A stretch of 64,000 bases of DNA, taken from positions 1-64,000 of the forward strand of contig JAKOUY010000002.1 in NCBI GenBank assembly GCA_029782355.1. Direction: 5' to 3'. Numbering within the stretch: position 1 is the first letter of the stretch; each line of letters opens with the position of its first letter. This DNA is from Actinomycetes bacterium (GTDB lineage: Bacteria; Actinomycetota; Acidimicrobiia; Acidimicrobiales; Ilumatobacteraceae). Made by a program: the position numbers and the translations under genes. Under the pieces are notes generated by a model that saw only the letters and a list, made by a program, of their open reading frames with translations, had not been told where the DNA came from and searched no databases. Shown here piece after piece: positions 25,571 to 33,611 of this stretch.

Positions 25571-26233
25571 TCAGGTCGAACGAGCTGACCCAGGGACGTG
25601 CCCGGCAATGCCGTCGAGCAGGCAATCGAGGGCGAACTGGAAGCGCTGCTCGGCATCTCCCTGGTAGAGCTGACCGGCCAGCCGGACGGACGTCGGGTAC
25701 TCGGCGGGATCCAACAGGCGGTAGGCGCTGCGCCAGCGTTCGTACGTCTGGCGGCGGGCGTCGGGCGGTTCGGCGGCCAGGGCGGCGTCGATCGCCGCCG
25801 ACCCGACGGTCAGCTCGATGAGCGCGTGGTAGGCCATCGTGGCTGCCTTCGGCTTCAGGCCGGCGGCACGCAGCTCGACGAGCAACCGCTCGGTGAGGTC
25901 GAACTCGTTGCGGTTGAGCGGCGGCCCGCTGCGGACCAGCTCGGCCAATCGCGGATTCCCGACGTGGGCGGCCCGCAGCCGCCGGCAGATCTCCACGACG
26001 GTCGCTCGCCAGTCGGACGCGGGCGGGGGCAGGTCGACGGTGACGGCCGACAGGATCCGATCGCTGACGGCGCGCATCAACGCGTCCTTGTCACGGAAGT
26101 GGCGATAGAAGGCGGTCGGGTCGACCCCGAGCACCTCGCCCAGCTGGGCCAGGGTGATGTCGTCGGTCGACTCGGTCAGCAGGGTCGCCGCAGCCTCGAC
26201 GATCAACTCGCGGGTCAGCCGGGCGCGGGCCAC
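25571..26233 (-). CDS. TetR-family transcriptional regulator
   Basis: The 220-residue protein has the TetR N-terminal HTH (LTRELIVEAAATLL, LAQLGEVLGVDPTAFYRHFRDKDALMRAV) and a C-terminal helical ligand-binding domain of the TetR_C type. It begins with GTG 4 bp after the acyl-CoA dehydrogenase stop, so the two are cotranscribed. It is the natural candidate to bind the 21-bp palindrome in front of the acyl-CoA dehydrogenase and thereby control both its own operon and the divergent hydrolase operon. The ligand is unknown, possibly an acyl-CoA. Confidence 0.88.
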   Translation of the reverse strand: MARARLTRELIVEAAATLLTESTDDITLAQLGEVLGVDPTAFYRHFRDKDALMRAVSDRILSAVTVDLPPPASDWRATVVEICRRLRAAHVGNPRLAELVRSGPPLNRNEFDLTERLLVELRAAGLKPKAATMAYHALIELTVGSAAIDAALAAEPPDARRQTYERWRSAYRLLDPAEYPTSVRLAGQLYQGDAEQRFQFALDCLLDGIAGHVPGSARST

Positions 26234-26237
26234 GACG

Positions 26238-27428
26238 TCAGCCGTCGACCTCGGGATACAGGCGCGCTCGGCCGAGACGCTCGATGCACACCTCGGCACT
26301 CCACGGCAGCATCGTGCTGCCCAGCCGGGCGTCGCGGTACATCCGCTCGAGTGGCAGCGACTTCTGCATCGACTGGCCACCGCACACCCGGATGGCCTTG
26401 GAGGCCACCGCCGCGGCGTTCTCCATGACCGTGACCGCCGCCGCCCATCCGGTGACCAGCTGCTCCTCGGTGGGGTCGACCACGGCCGTGTCGATGGCCC
26501 GGTACATCAGGGCCCGGGACTGCTGGTGGAGCAACTGCATCTCCGCCCACCCGGCCTGCTTGACCGGGTTGTCCCGCCGTGCCCCGGTGGTCATGCCAGG
26601 GAGTTCACCACGGAGGTAGGCCGCGGTCACGTCGAGGATCCCGCCGGTCAGGCCGAGGTACGAGGGGGCCAGCGAGAGGAACATCCACGGGTAGCGCAGC
26701 GCGGCCTGGTTGTACATCCCGGGCGGCATCCACTCGTTGGCGTGCGGCACGAAGGCGTCGGTCATCAGCAGCGTGCGCGACACCGTGCCGCGCATGCCCA
26801 GCGGATCCCAGTCGTCGACGATCTGCACGCCGTCGGCGTCGGCCGGCACGCCGAGGAGCCGGATCTCGTCCTCGCCGGGCACCTGGCAGGTCACGTTGTA
26901 GTAGTCCGCCGACCCGGACAGCGAGGCGAAGATCTTCCGGCCGGTCACCAGCCAGCCGCCCTCGACGGGCACCGCTCGGGTGAGCACGCCGGCCGTGGCG
27001 CCCGGGGCGACGCCCTCGCTGAACGGCTGGCTGTGGATCTTGCCGTCCTCCACCACCTGGCGGTACATCTCCGCCCGGGTGGCCTCGTGGTGCTCGCGCT
27101 GGGCGGGGGTCATGTCGAGGTGGTCGGCGATCTCCCCGCACCACAGCATCGTGGCGTTGTGCATGTTGAAGGTCAGCGCCGTCGCCCCGCAGTACCGACC
27201 GACCTCCTCGCTGACCCGGATGTAGTCGGCGTAGGTCGCCCCGGCACCGCCGTAGCCCGCCGGGACGGTGGCGCACAGCACCCCGTTGGTCCGGAAGTCG
27301 GCGAAGTTCTCCGTCGGGAAGCTGGCTTCCAGGTCGGTGCGAACGGCCCGCGCCGCGATGGTCGGGCCCATCGCCCGGACCGTGGCCACCAGTCGGTCGC
27401 GGACGGACAGTGCTGTGTCGCTGGTCAC
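26238..27428 (-). CDS. Acyl-CoA dehydrogenase family protein
   Basis: The 396-residue flavoprotein has the acyl-CoA dehydrogenase layout: helical N-terminal domain (VPAGYGGAGATYADYIRV), middle beta domain (GGWLVTGRKIFASLSGSADYY) and C-terminal helical bundle with RVCGGQSMQKSLPLERMYRDAR. It should oxidise an acyl-CoA, or hydroxylate in the manner of class D monooxygenase relatives. It is transcribed with TetR and divergently from the hydrolase-dioxygenase-permease genes. GTG 27428 is close to a predicted transcription start, so the mRNA may be nearly leaderless. Confidence 0.88.
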   Translation of the reverse strand: MTSDTALSVRDRLVATVRAMGPTIAARAVRTDLEASFPTENFADFRTNGVLCATVPAGYGGAGATYADYIRVSEEVGRYCGATALTFNMHNATMLWCGEIADHLDMTPAQREHHEATRAEMYRQVVEDGKIHSQPFSEGVAPGATAGVLTRAVPVEGGWLVTGRKIFASLSGSADYYNVTCQVPGEDEIRLLGVPADADGVQIVDDWDPLGMRGTVSRTLLMTDAFVPHANEWMPPGMYNQAALRYPWMFLSLAPSYLGLTGGILDVTAAYLRGELPGMTTGARRDNPVKQAGWAEMQLLHQQSRALMYRAIDTAVVDPTEEQLVTGWAAAVTVMENAAAVASKAIRVCGGQSMQKSLPLERMYRDARLGSTMLPWSAEVCIERLGRARLYPEVDG

Positions 27429-27436
27429 GGCTGCAC

Positions 27437-27465
27437 ACTCTGCGACGCGTCCGGCGAATTGTCAA
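27437..27465 (-). promoter_or_regulatory. Promoter for acyl-CoA dehydrogenase/TetR operon
   Basis: Read on the minus strand, a perfect -35 TTGACA (27465-27460) is followed after 17 nt by CAGAGT (27442-27437), a weak -10 that keeps the conserved A2 and T6. Initiation would fall about at 27430-27428, on or next to the GTG start codon, implying leaderless or near-leaderless translation. The -35 is one arm of the palindrome at 27458-27478. Confidence 0.55.
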
Positions 27466-27478
27466 TGTCGTTGACAAT
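27458..27478. promoter_or_regulatory. 21-bp palindromic operator shared by divergent promoters
   Basis: ATTGTCAA and TTGACAAT form perfect 8-bp arms around the 5-nt spacer TGTCG. Each arm contains a consensus -35 TTGACA directed outwards, one for each divergent operon. A repressor bound here would cover both -35 boxes at once. TetR encoded 1.2 kb away in the leftward operon is the obvious candidate; binding itself is inferred. Confidence 0.8.
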
Positions 27479-27499
27479 GAGCCGGACATGACTTACCCT
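27471..27499 (+). promoter_or_regulatory. Promoter for hydrolase/dioxygenase-like operon
   Basis: TTGACA (27471-27476), a 17-nt spacer and TACCCT (27494-27499) form a good sigma-70 promoter. The expected start point is about 27506-27508, at the GTG start codon of the hydrolase gene. There is no room for a Shine-Dalgarno, so the first gene is probably translated from a leaderless mRNA. Confidence 0.62.
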
Positions 27500-27507
27500 C
27501 GCCCGCT

Positions 27508-28311
27508 GTGTCGCCGGTCACAGACGCCAGCGCAGGAGGCTTCGCCTGGCGCGAGGCCGGTCACGGCCCGGCGTTGCTCCTGCTGCACGGACTCGGCGGG
27601 TCACGCCTGGCGTGGGAGGACCAGCTGGCCGGGCTCTCCGCCCAGCACCGCGTCGCCGCATGGGATCTGCCCGGCTACGGCGACTCCGACCCGCTGGACG
27701 AACCGACCACCTTCGCCGCCCTGGCCGCCGCCGTCGGGCGGTGGGCCGACACCCTCGGCGAGGAGCACGTCCACCTCTGCGGGATCTCCATGGGCGGGAT
27801 GATCGCCCAGTACGCCGCCGCGGCGATGCCCCACCGGGTCCGCTCGCTGACGCTGCTGTCGACCAGCCCGAAGTTCGGCCTCGACGGGACCGACCCGGAC
27901 GAGTGGCGAGCACGCCGGCTGGCCCCGCTGGACGCTGGACGGCAGCCCAGCGAGTTCGCCGAGGACGTGCTGTCCAGCATCGCCGGCCCGGCACTCGGTG
28001 CCGAGGCGTTCGCCCAGCAGGTGGCGGCGATGCGCCGGATCAGCGCCGAGGGGCTGCGCCGGAGCGTCGAATGCCTGGTGCATCACGACAGCCGGGCGAT
28101 CCTCGGCCAGATCGTCTGCCCGACCGTGATCCTGGTCGGCGAGCTCGACCAGGAGACCCCACCGGCGTACAGCGAAGCCATCCACCACGGCATCGCCGGC
28201 AGCTCGATGCACATCGTCCCGGGCGCCGGCCACCTCCTCAGCGCCGAGGCCCCGGACGCGGTCAACGCCACCATCCTGGCCCTGCTGGCCACGGTCGAGG
28301 GGGCCCGCTGA
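27508..28311 (+). CDS. Alpha/beta hydrolase, enol-lactonase-like
   Basis: The 267-residue protein has LLLLHGLGGSRLAWEDQ (oxyanion loop), AWDLPGYGDSD, nucleophile elbow CGISMGGMIAQ (Ser near residue 93), acid in VGELDQETP and histidine in PGAGHLLSAEAPD. It is most like 3-oxoadipate enol-lactonase/MhpC-type hydrolases used in aromatic breakdown. The GTG start lies at the predicted transcription start. Its TGA overlaps the ATG of the next gene by one base, so the two work in the same pathway or at least share translation. Confidence 0.85.
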   Translation: MSPVTDASAGGFAWREAGHGPALLLLHGLGGSRLAWEDQLAGLSAQHRVAAWDLPGYGDSDPLDEPTTFAALAAAVGRWADTLGEEHVHLCGISMGGMIAQYAAAAMPHRVRSLTLLSTSPKFGLDGTDPDEWRARRLAPLDAGRQPSEFAEDVLSSIAGPALGAEAFAQQVAAMRRISAEGLRRSVECLVHHDSRAILGQIVCPTVILVGELDQETPPAYSEAIHHGIAGSSMHIVPGAGHLLSAEAPDAVNATILALLATVEGAR

Positions 28312-29351
28312 TGAGCACCGAGTGGCGCTACGTGCGGGCCTTCGCCCAGCAGTTCGCCCGCTGCGGGCTGCACGCCGGCGAGTCGGTGGTGCTGCTCAGC
28401 GAGACCCAGAGCCGCGCCGCCGTGGTCGAGACCGCCCGGTTGGCGGCGCAGTCCAGCGGGGCGGCGGTCGTCGAGGTGGTCATGGCCACCCCGGCGAGCG
28501 TCCACCCGGTGCCCATCCGCAGCACCGGGGCCAGCCAGGCCATCGCCGCCAACCGCTCGGTGATCGCCGCCCTGCGCGCCGCCGACCTGGTGCTCGACTG
28601 CACGGTCGAGGGCCTGCTGCACTCCCCCGAGCTCGGCGAGATCCTGGCCGGCGGGTGCCGGGTGTTGATGATCAGCAACGAGCACCTCGACACCTACGAC
28701 CGGCTGCCGTGGGACGACGACCTGCCGCGCCGGGTGGACCTCGCCCACGAGCGCCTGCGCCACGCCCGGACCATGCACGTCACCAGCGCGGCCGGGACCG
28801 ACCTGACCGTCCAACTGGCTGGGGCGTTCACCGCCGGATCCACCGGGCTCACCGCCGGACCGGGATCGATCGCCCACTGGCCGGGTGGCCTCGTGCTGGC
28901 GTTTCCCGCGGCGCACTCGGTCAACGGGACCCTCGTCCTGTCCCCAGGCGACGTCAACCTGACCTTCGGTCGCTACCTCGAGTCCACCGTGCGCCTGACG
29001 GTGGCGGACGACTACGTGGTGGCGATCGATGGCGACGGCGTCGACGCCGAACTGACCCGCACCTATCTGTCGGCGTTCGATGCCGACGCCCTCGCAACCA
29101 GCCACGTCGGCTGGGGCATGAACCCGGCAGCCCGCTGGGACGTGCTGACGATGTACGACCGGCGCGAGCTGTGGGGTACGGAGGTCCGGGCGTTCGCCGG
29201 CAACTTCCTGTACTCCACCGGCGCCAACGAGACCGCCGGGCGGTTCACCGCCGGGCATGTTGACCTGCCGATGCGCCACTGCACCGTGACGCTCGACGGA
29301 ACCCCGGTCGTCGCCGACGGCCGGCTCATCGCCGACTTGGCCGGGCCGTAG
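28311..29351 (+). CDS. M29-aminopeptidase-like / 2,5-dihydroxypyridine dioxygenase-like protein
   Basis: The 346-residue protein resembles the family that joins thermophilic M29 aminopeptidases and NicX-type 2,5-dihydroxypyridine 5,6-dioxygenase. It has an N-terminal Rossmann-like half (GESVVLLSETQSRAAVVE), TMHVTSAAGTDLTVQL in the middle, and the metal-ligand region LATSHVGWGMNP with GNFLYSTGANE and MRHCTVTLDG near the end. The neighbourhood (lactonase-like hydrolase, permease, aminotransferase) favours ring cleavage or another catabolic role over peptide hydrolysis, but the choice is not settled by sequence reading. Confidence 0.65.
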   Translation: MSTEWRYVRAFAQQFARCGLHAGESVVLLSETQSRAAVVETARLAAQSSGAAVVEVVMATPASVHPVPIRSTGASQAIAANRSVIAALRAADLVLDCTVEGLLHSPELGEILAGGCRVLMISNEHLDTYDRLPWDDDLPRRVDLAHERLRHARTMHVTSAAGTDLTVQLAGAFTAGSTGLTAGPGSIAHWPGGLVLAFPAAHSVNGTLVLSPGDVNLTFGRYLESTVRLTVADDYVVAIDGDGVDAELTRTYLSAFDADALATSHVGWGMNPAARWDVLTMYDRRELWGTEVRAFAGNFLYSTGANETAGRFTAGHVDLPMRHCTVTLDGTPVVADGRLIADLAGP

Positions 29352-29390
29352 TGCCACACTGAGCGGCACCACATCCAGATTGGGGGATCC

Positions 29391-30821
29391 ATGGAAGGTG
29401 CGGATACCGACGCGGTACGCCTCGGGAACAAACAGCTAGGGACGATCGATTGCGTCGCCCAGTCACTGGCCGTCGGCCCGGTGTTCAGCGCCGTGCTGCT
29501 CGGCGCAGTGCTGGCCATCCTCTCGGCCGGTGACGGTCCGTGGGCGCTGATCATCACGCTGGTCGGCATGCTGGGCATCGGCTGGACGGTCAGCGAGTTC
29601 GCCAAGCGTTACAGCGGATCGGGCACGGTGTACGAGTTCATCGCCCACTCCGCCGGCAAGCGGATCGCCGTCCTCGCCGCGGGGGCCTACTACTTCGCCG
29701 TCTTCGCCCTGTCGGCGGTGGCCATCCCCATCGTCGGGGGCATCCTCATGCACCACTTCGCCCAGAACCACTGGGGGTTCGACTGGCCGTGGTGGCTGTG
29801 GTCGCTGATCGTCATCGCCGCGATCTTCGTGATCAACACGATCGGCGTCCAGGTGTCGGTGCGCACGCAGCTGGCCATCATCGTCGCCTCGATCCTGCCG
29901 CTGATGATCCTGGCCATCGCCGTGTTCGCCGACGGCGGGCCGGATCAGGCCAACTCGTTCGACTTCACCAAGGTCTTCCCCAACCCGTCGCTGTTCAAGG
30001 GGTTGCTGTTCGCCATCCTGCTCTACGTCGGCTTCGAGCTGTCGGCGGCGCTCGGGGAGGAGACCGCTAACCCGAAGCGCTCGATCCCGCGAGCGGTGCT
30101 GGCCACGCTCGGCATCGTCACCGTCATCTACCTCGTCACGCAGGTCATGCTCAACGTGGGCGCCCGGGCCGACACCGGGCCGGACTTCGGCAACATGGCC
30201 AACCACTACGTCGGCCACTGGCTGCAGCTGTGGATCGAGGTCGGCCTGATCCTCGATGTGCTGGCCGTGGGCATCGGCTTCTGCCTGGCCGGGGCACGCG
30301 GGGTGTTCACGCTCTCTCGTGACGGGCTGCTGCCGGCCTGGTTCGGCAAGACCAGCAGCCGCGAGCAGCCCCAGAGCGGCAACGTCACCGTGGCCGTCGT
30401 CGGGGTCATCTGCGTGCTGATCGCCCTGGCCAAGTACGGCACCAAGGCGACCCTGCCGCCCGAGCAGTTCCCGTTCCCCGACGACGCCTTCCAGGCCTTC
30501 CTGGTGTGCTCGACCATCGGCGGGTTCATCATCTGCATCATCTACGCCCTGCTGTGCCTGGGTGCGTTGAAGAGCTTCGCCACGCGCCGGCCGATCGACC
30601 TGCTCGCCGCGGTCGTCGGGCTCGGGTTCGCCGGCCTCGGCGTGGCCGCCCAGTTCATCGACGGCACCGCTCCGGTGGGTGACGCAAAGTGGGGCATCTG
30701 GATCTCGCTCATCGCCCTCGCCGTGCTCGTCGTGTGGGCGGTGACCGCCCGCCAGCGTGCCGTGGACAACGTCGGGCGGCACACCGTGCACCACGGCCAC
30801 GAGGTCCCGCACCCGGCCTGA
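29391..30821 (+). CDS. APC-superfamily amino acid/amine permease
   Basis: The 476-residue protein has about 12 hydrophobic helices and the APC opening GTIDCVAQSLAVGPVFSAVLLG. The canonical region YVGFELSAALGEETANPKRSIPRAV (given in part) corresponds to the helix 6 area with GEE-x-x-NP, and GFCLAGARGVFTLSRDGLLP follows. It imports an amino acid or amine by proton symport. It lies 39 bp after the dioxygenase-like gene and just before a PLP aminotransferase, which suggests uptake of an amine that is then deaminated. The C-terminal tail is histidine-rich (VGRHTVHHGHEVPH). Confidence 0.87.
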   Translation: MEGADTDAVRLGNKQLGTIDCVAQSLAVGPVFSAVLLGAVLAILSAGDGPWALIITLVGMLGIGWTVSEFAKRYSGSGTVYEFIAHSAGKRIAVLAAGAYYFAVFALSAVAIPIVGGILMHHFAQNHWGFDWPWWLWSLIVIAAIFVINTIGVQVSVRTQLAIIVASILPLMILAIAVFADGGPDQANSFDFTKVFPNPSLFKGLLFAILLYVGFELSAALGEETANPKRSIPRAVLATLGIVTVIYLVTQVMLNVGARADTGPDFGNMANHYVGHWLQLWIEVGLILDVLAVGIGFCLAGARGVFTLSRDGLLPAWFGKTSSREQPQSGNVTVAVVGVICVLIALAKYGTKATLPPEQFPFPDDAFQAFLVCSTIGGFIICIIYALLCLGALKSFATRRPIDLLAAVVGLGFAGLGVAAQFIDGTAPVGDAKWGIWISLIALAVLVVWAVTARQRAVDNVGRHTVHHGHEVPHPA

Positions 30822-30829
30822 TCCCGCTC

Positions 30830-30868
30830 GGCCCACCCCCTCCCTGCCCGGCGGCGAGGGGGTGGGCC
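30830..30868 (+). terminator. GC-rich hairpin after the permease gene
   Basis: GGCCCACCCCCTC (30830-30842) pairs perfectly with GAGGGGGTGGGCC (30856-30868) over 13 bp with a 13-nt loop, 9 bp after the permease stop. There is no T-run, which is normal for putative terminators in actinobacteria. It may separate the permease operon from the aminotransferase gene or only attenuate read-through. Confidence 0.6.
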
Positions 30869-30892
30869 GGCGAGGCTGGCAGACTCGCACGC

Positions 30893-32128
30893 GTGCTCGA
30901 CGCCTCGCGCTACACGCTCGCCCCCGGCGGGGATCACCCGCCGGTGATCGTCGGCGGGCAGGGCGTCTACCTGTACACCGACGACGGCCGGCGGATCCTC
31001 GACGGGTGTGCCGGCGCCATCGTCGGCAACATCGGCTGGGGCCGGCCCGAACCGGCCGCGGCAGCACAGCAGGCCATGGCCGAGGGTGGATACGTGGTCC
31101 CGATCTGGGCCACCCGGCACCGATTGGATCTCATCGAGCGGCTGACCGAGCGATGGCTGCCAGAGGGGTTCGACCGGGTCTTCCTGACCAGCGGCGGCAG
31201 CGAGAGCACCGACTCGGCGATGCGCCTGGCGCGCACCTACCAGCTGGCGATGGGGCGCCCGGAGCGGTGGAAGATCGTCGGCCGCCATCCCAGCTTCCAC
31301 GGCATGACCCTCGGCACCATCGCCGTGGCCAGCCACGCCGGACGCCGCGCCGGGTTCGAGCCGATGCTCGTCGACTTCCCCAAGGTCCCCTGGGACGACC
31401 CGGCCGCCGTGGTCGAGGTCATCGAGCGGGAGGACCCCGGCACGATCGCCGGGTTCCTCGCCGAGCCGATCATCGGCGCCGCCGGCGCCTGCCTGTCGGC
31501 CTCCGACGAGTACTGGGAGACGGTCACCGACCTGTGCCGGCGCCACGACATCGTGCTGATGGCCGACGAGGTGATGTGCGGGTACGGACGGACCGGGACG
31601 ACCTGGGGCCACCAGCACACGCCGATGGAGCCGGACGTCATCGTCGGCGGCAAGGGTCTGGGCGGCGGGTACGTGCCCATGGGCGCGGTGGCCGCCTCGC
31701 GGCGGATCACCGATGCCCTCGGCTCCCGCCAGCTGATGTTCTTCACCTTCTGCGGGGCGGATGCGGCGTGCGCGGCATCGTCGGTGGTGCTGGACATCCT
31801 CGAGTCCGAGCAGTTGGTCGAGCGAGCGGCGACGCTCGGCACCCGCCTCGGTGCGGCCCTGCGAGCCGAGCTCGGCAACCACTCGCTGGTGGCCGACGTC
31901 CGCGGCCGGGGCATGTTCTACGGCGTCGAGCTCCGCTGCCCCGCCGCTGCGGTGGTGGCCGAGACGTTGCGCCGCGACCTGTTCGTCTATCCCGCCGGGA
32001 CGGGAGCCGACCCGGTGCCCCAGGCGGTCATGGTCGCACCGCCGTTCGTGGTCGACGAGGCCGAGCTCGACGACATCGTCAGCCGGTTGGGCGACGCCCT
32101 CGACGAGATCGCAGCTCGGCGCCCATGA
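30893..32128 (+). CDS. Class III PLP-dependent aminotransferase
   Basis: The 411-residue enzyme has the class III layout: LYTDDGRRILDGCAGAIVGNIG at the N-terminus, SGGSESTDSAMRLAR, FLAEPIIGAAGACL, MADEVMCGYGRTGT and the PLP lysine in VGGKGLGGGYVPMG. It transfers the amino group of an omega-amino acid or amine to a keto acid. The GTG at 30893 is chosen because homology starts at once and a hairpin lies just upstream. Its stop overlaps the ATG of the FAD reductase (ATGA), pointing to a joint pathway. Confidence 0.87.
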   Translation: MLDASRYTLAPGGDHPPVIVGGQGVYLYTDDGRRILDGCAGAIVGNIGWGRPEPAAAAQQAMAEGGYVVPIWATRHRLDLIERLTERWLPEGFDRVFLTSGGSESTDSAMRLARTYQLAMGRPERWKIVGRHPSFHGMTLGTIAVASHAGRRAGFEPMLVDFPKVPWDDPAAVVEVIEREDPGTIAGFLAEPIIGAAGACLSASDEYWETVTDLCRRHDIVLMADEVMCGYGRTGTTWGHQHTPMEPDVIVGGKGLGGGYVPMGAVAASRRITDALGSRQLMFFTFCGADAACAASSVVLDILESEQLVERAATLGTRLGAALRAELGNHSLVADVRGRGMFYGVELRCPAAAVVAETLRRDLFVYPAGTGADPVPQAVMVAPPFVVDEAELDDIVSRLGDALDEIAARRP

Positions 32129-33339
32129 CGGCGACGGATCGGCTGGTCGTCGTCGGCGCCTCGTTGGCCGGGTTGCGCGCCTGCGAGACGGCACGCAGCC
32201 GCGGGTTCGCCGGCCCGATCACCCTGGTCGGCGCCGAGACCGGAGCGCCCTACGACCGGCCGCCGCTCAGCAAGAAGCTGCTGGCCGGCGAGTGGGACGC
32301 CGAGCGCATCCGTCTGCGCAAGAGCGACGAGCTGGCCGCTCTCGACCTGGAGCTGCGCGCCGGGGTCCGGGCCGTGGAGCTCGACACCCGAGCAGCCCGG
32401 CTGACGCTGGACGACGGCACGACGCTCCCCTACGACGGCCTGGTCATCGCCACCGGCGCCGAGCCACGACGCCTGCCCGGTCAGCCCGATCTCGACGGGG
32501 TGGTCGAGCTGCGCACCCTGGCCGATTCGCTGGCTCTGCGCGGCCGGCTCCGGCCCGGGCATCGCCTGACGGTGATCGGCGCCGGGTTCATCGGGTTGGA
32601 GGTGGCCGCGACCGCCACCCAGGCCGGCTGCCGGGTGACGGTGCTGGAAGGCGCGCCCGCCCCGATGATCCGTGGACTCGGGCCGGCACTGGGGCAGGCG
32701 GTGGCCACCGTGCACCCGCGCCACGGCGTCGATCTGCGCTGCGGGGTCGCCGTCGACGGCATCGAGGGGTCGTCCGGCGTGGTGCGCGCCGTGCGCCTGG
32801 CCGACGGCCAGCGGGTCGAGTCGGACACCGTGCTGGTGGCCATCGGGGTCCGCCCGAGCATCGACTGGCTGGCAACGAGCGGGCTGGCGCTGGGCGACGG
32901 CGTGGTCTGCGATGCCACCCTGCGAACGTCGGCGGAGCGGGTCTTCGCCGCCGGGGACTGCGCCCGCTGGGACCACGAGCTGTTCGGCGAGGAGATGCGC
33001 GTCGAGCACTGGACCAACGCCGCCGAGCAGGGCGCGGCCGCCGCGGCCAACCTGCTGGGGACCCTGGCCGGTGAGCCGGCCGAGCCGTACCGCGCCGTGC
33101 CCTTCTTCTGGAGCGACCAGTTCGAGCGGCGCATCCAGTTCGTCGGCCGGGCCCACGGTGACGACGAGATCCGGGTGATCGCCGGAGACCTCGACGGTGA
33201 CTTCGCCGCCCTGTACGGATACGGCGGACGGTTGCGTGGCGTGCTGGGGGTCAACCTGCCCAAGGTGGTCATGCCCTACCGGCGGCTGCTCGCCGAGCGG
33301 GTCTCGTGGGCCGATGCGCTGCGCCACGCCGACGCCTAA
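32125..33339 (+). CDS. FAD-dependent NAD(P)H:ferredoxin reductase-type oxidoreductase
   Basis: The 404-residue protein has the FAD-binding LVVVGASLAGLRACE, APYDRPPLSKKLL, the NAD-binding VIGAGFIGLEVAA near residue 150 and VFAAGDCARW. This is the plan of the reductase component of Rieske oxygenases and cytochrome P450 systems (BphA4/PdR type), with the C-terminal reductase domain around FFWSDQFERRIQF. No ferredoxin, oxygenase or P450 gene is adjacent, so its electron acceptor must be encoded elsewhere. ATGA overlap with the aminotransferase. Confidence 0.88.
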   Translation: MTATDRLVVVGASLAGLRACETARSRGFAGPITLVGAETGAPYDRPPLSKKLLAGEWDAERIRLRKSDELAALDLELRAGVRAVELDTRAARLTLDDGTTLPYDGLVIATGAEPRRLPGQPDLDGVVELRTLADSLALRGRLRPGHRLTVIGAGFIGLEVAATATQAGCRVTVLEGAPAPMIRGLGPALGQAVATVHPRHGVDLRCGVAVDGIEGSSGVVRAVRLADGQRVESDTVLVAIGVRPSIDWLATSGLALGDGVVCDATLRTSAERVFAAGDCARWDHELFGEEMRVEHWTNAAEQGAAAAANLLGTLAGEPAEPYRAVPFFWSDQFERRIQFVGRAHGDDEIRVIAGDLDGDFAALYGYGGRLRGVLGVNLPKVVMPYRRLLAERVSWADALRHADA

Positions 33340-33348
33340 GGTGCGCTC

Positions 33349-33537
33349 ATGGCCTACTGGTACAACGTGATCACCAAGCAGATCGAGTCCGATCCGCACC
33401 CGAGCCCGGCGGCCGATCTGCTCGGACCGTACGAGACCGAGGAGGCGGCGCGCGGCGCCATCGATGCTGCGCATGCCCGCTCGGAGGCCTACGACGAGCA
33501 GTGGACGGACGACGACGAGTCCGACGCCGACGACTGA
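33349..33537 (+). CDS. Small conserved actinobacterial-type protein (WYN-start, acidic tail)
   Basis: The 62-residue protein starts MAYWYNVITKQIE, contains LLGPYETEEAARGAI (a SPOR-like beta-alpha element) and ends in a run of Asp/Glu. Short proteins with this opening and the LGPY-T-EEA motif are common in actinobacteria and are often labelled SPOR-like or wrongly 'methionine aminopeptidase'. The acidic tail and small size suggest a binding or regulatory partner. It lies 9 bp after the FAD reductase and is probably cotranscribed. The function is unknown. Confidence 0.72.
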   Translation: MAYWYNVITKQIESDPHPSPAADLLGPYETEEAARGAIDAAHARSEAYDEQWTDDDESDADD

Positions 33538-33611
33538 CCGCGAGCGCGGCGCGCTCCGCAGCGCCACGCACCGGACCGCGGGGCCGAGGGGCGGCGCCTA
33601 GGCTCGACGGC

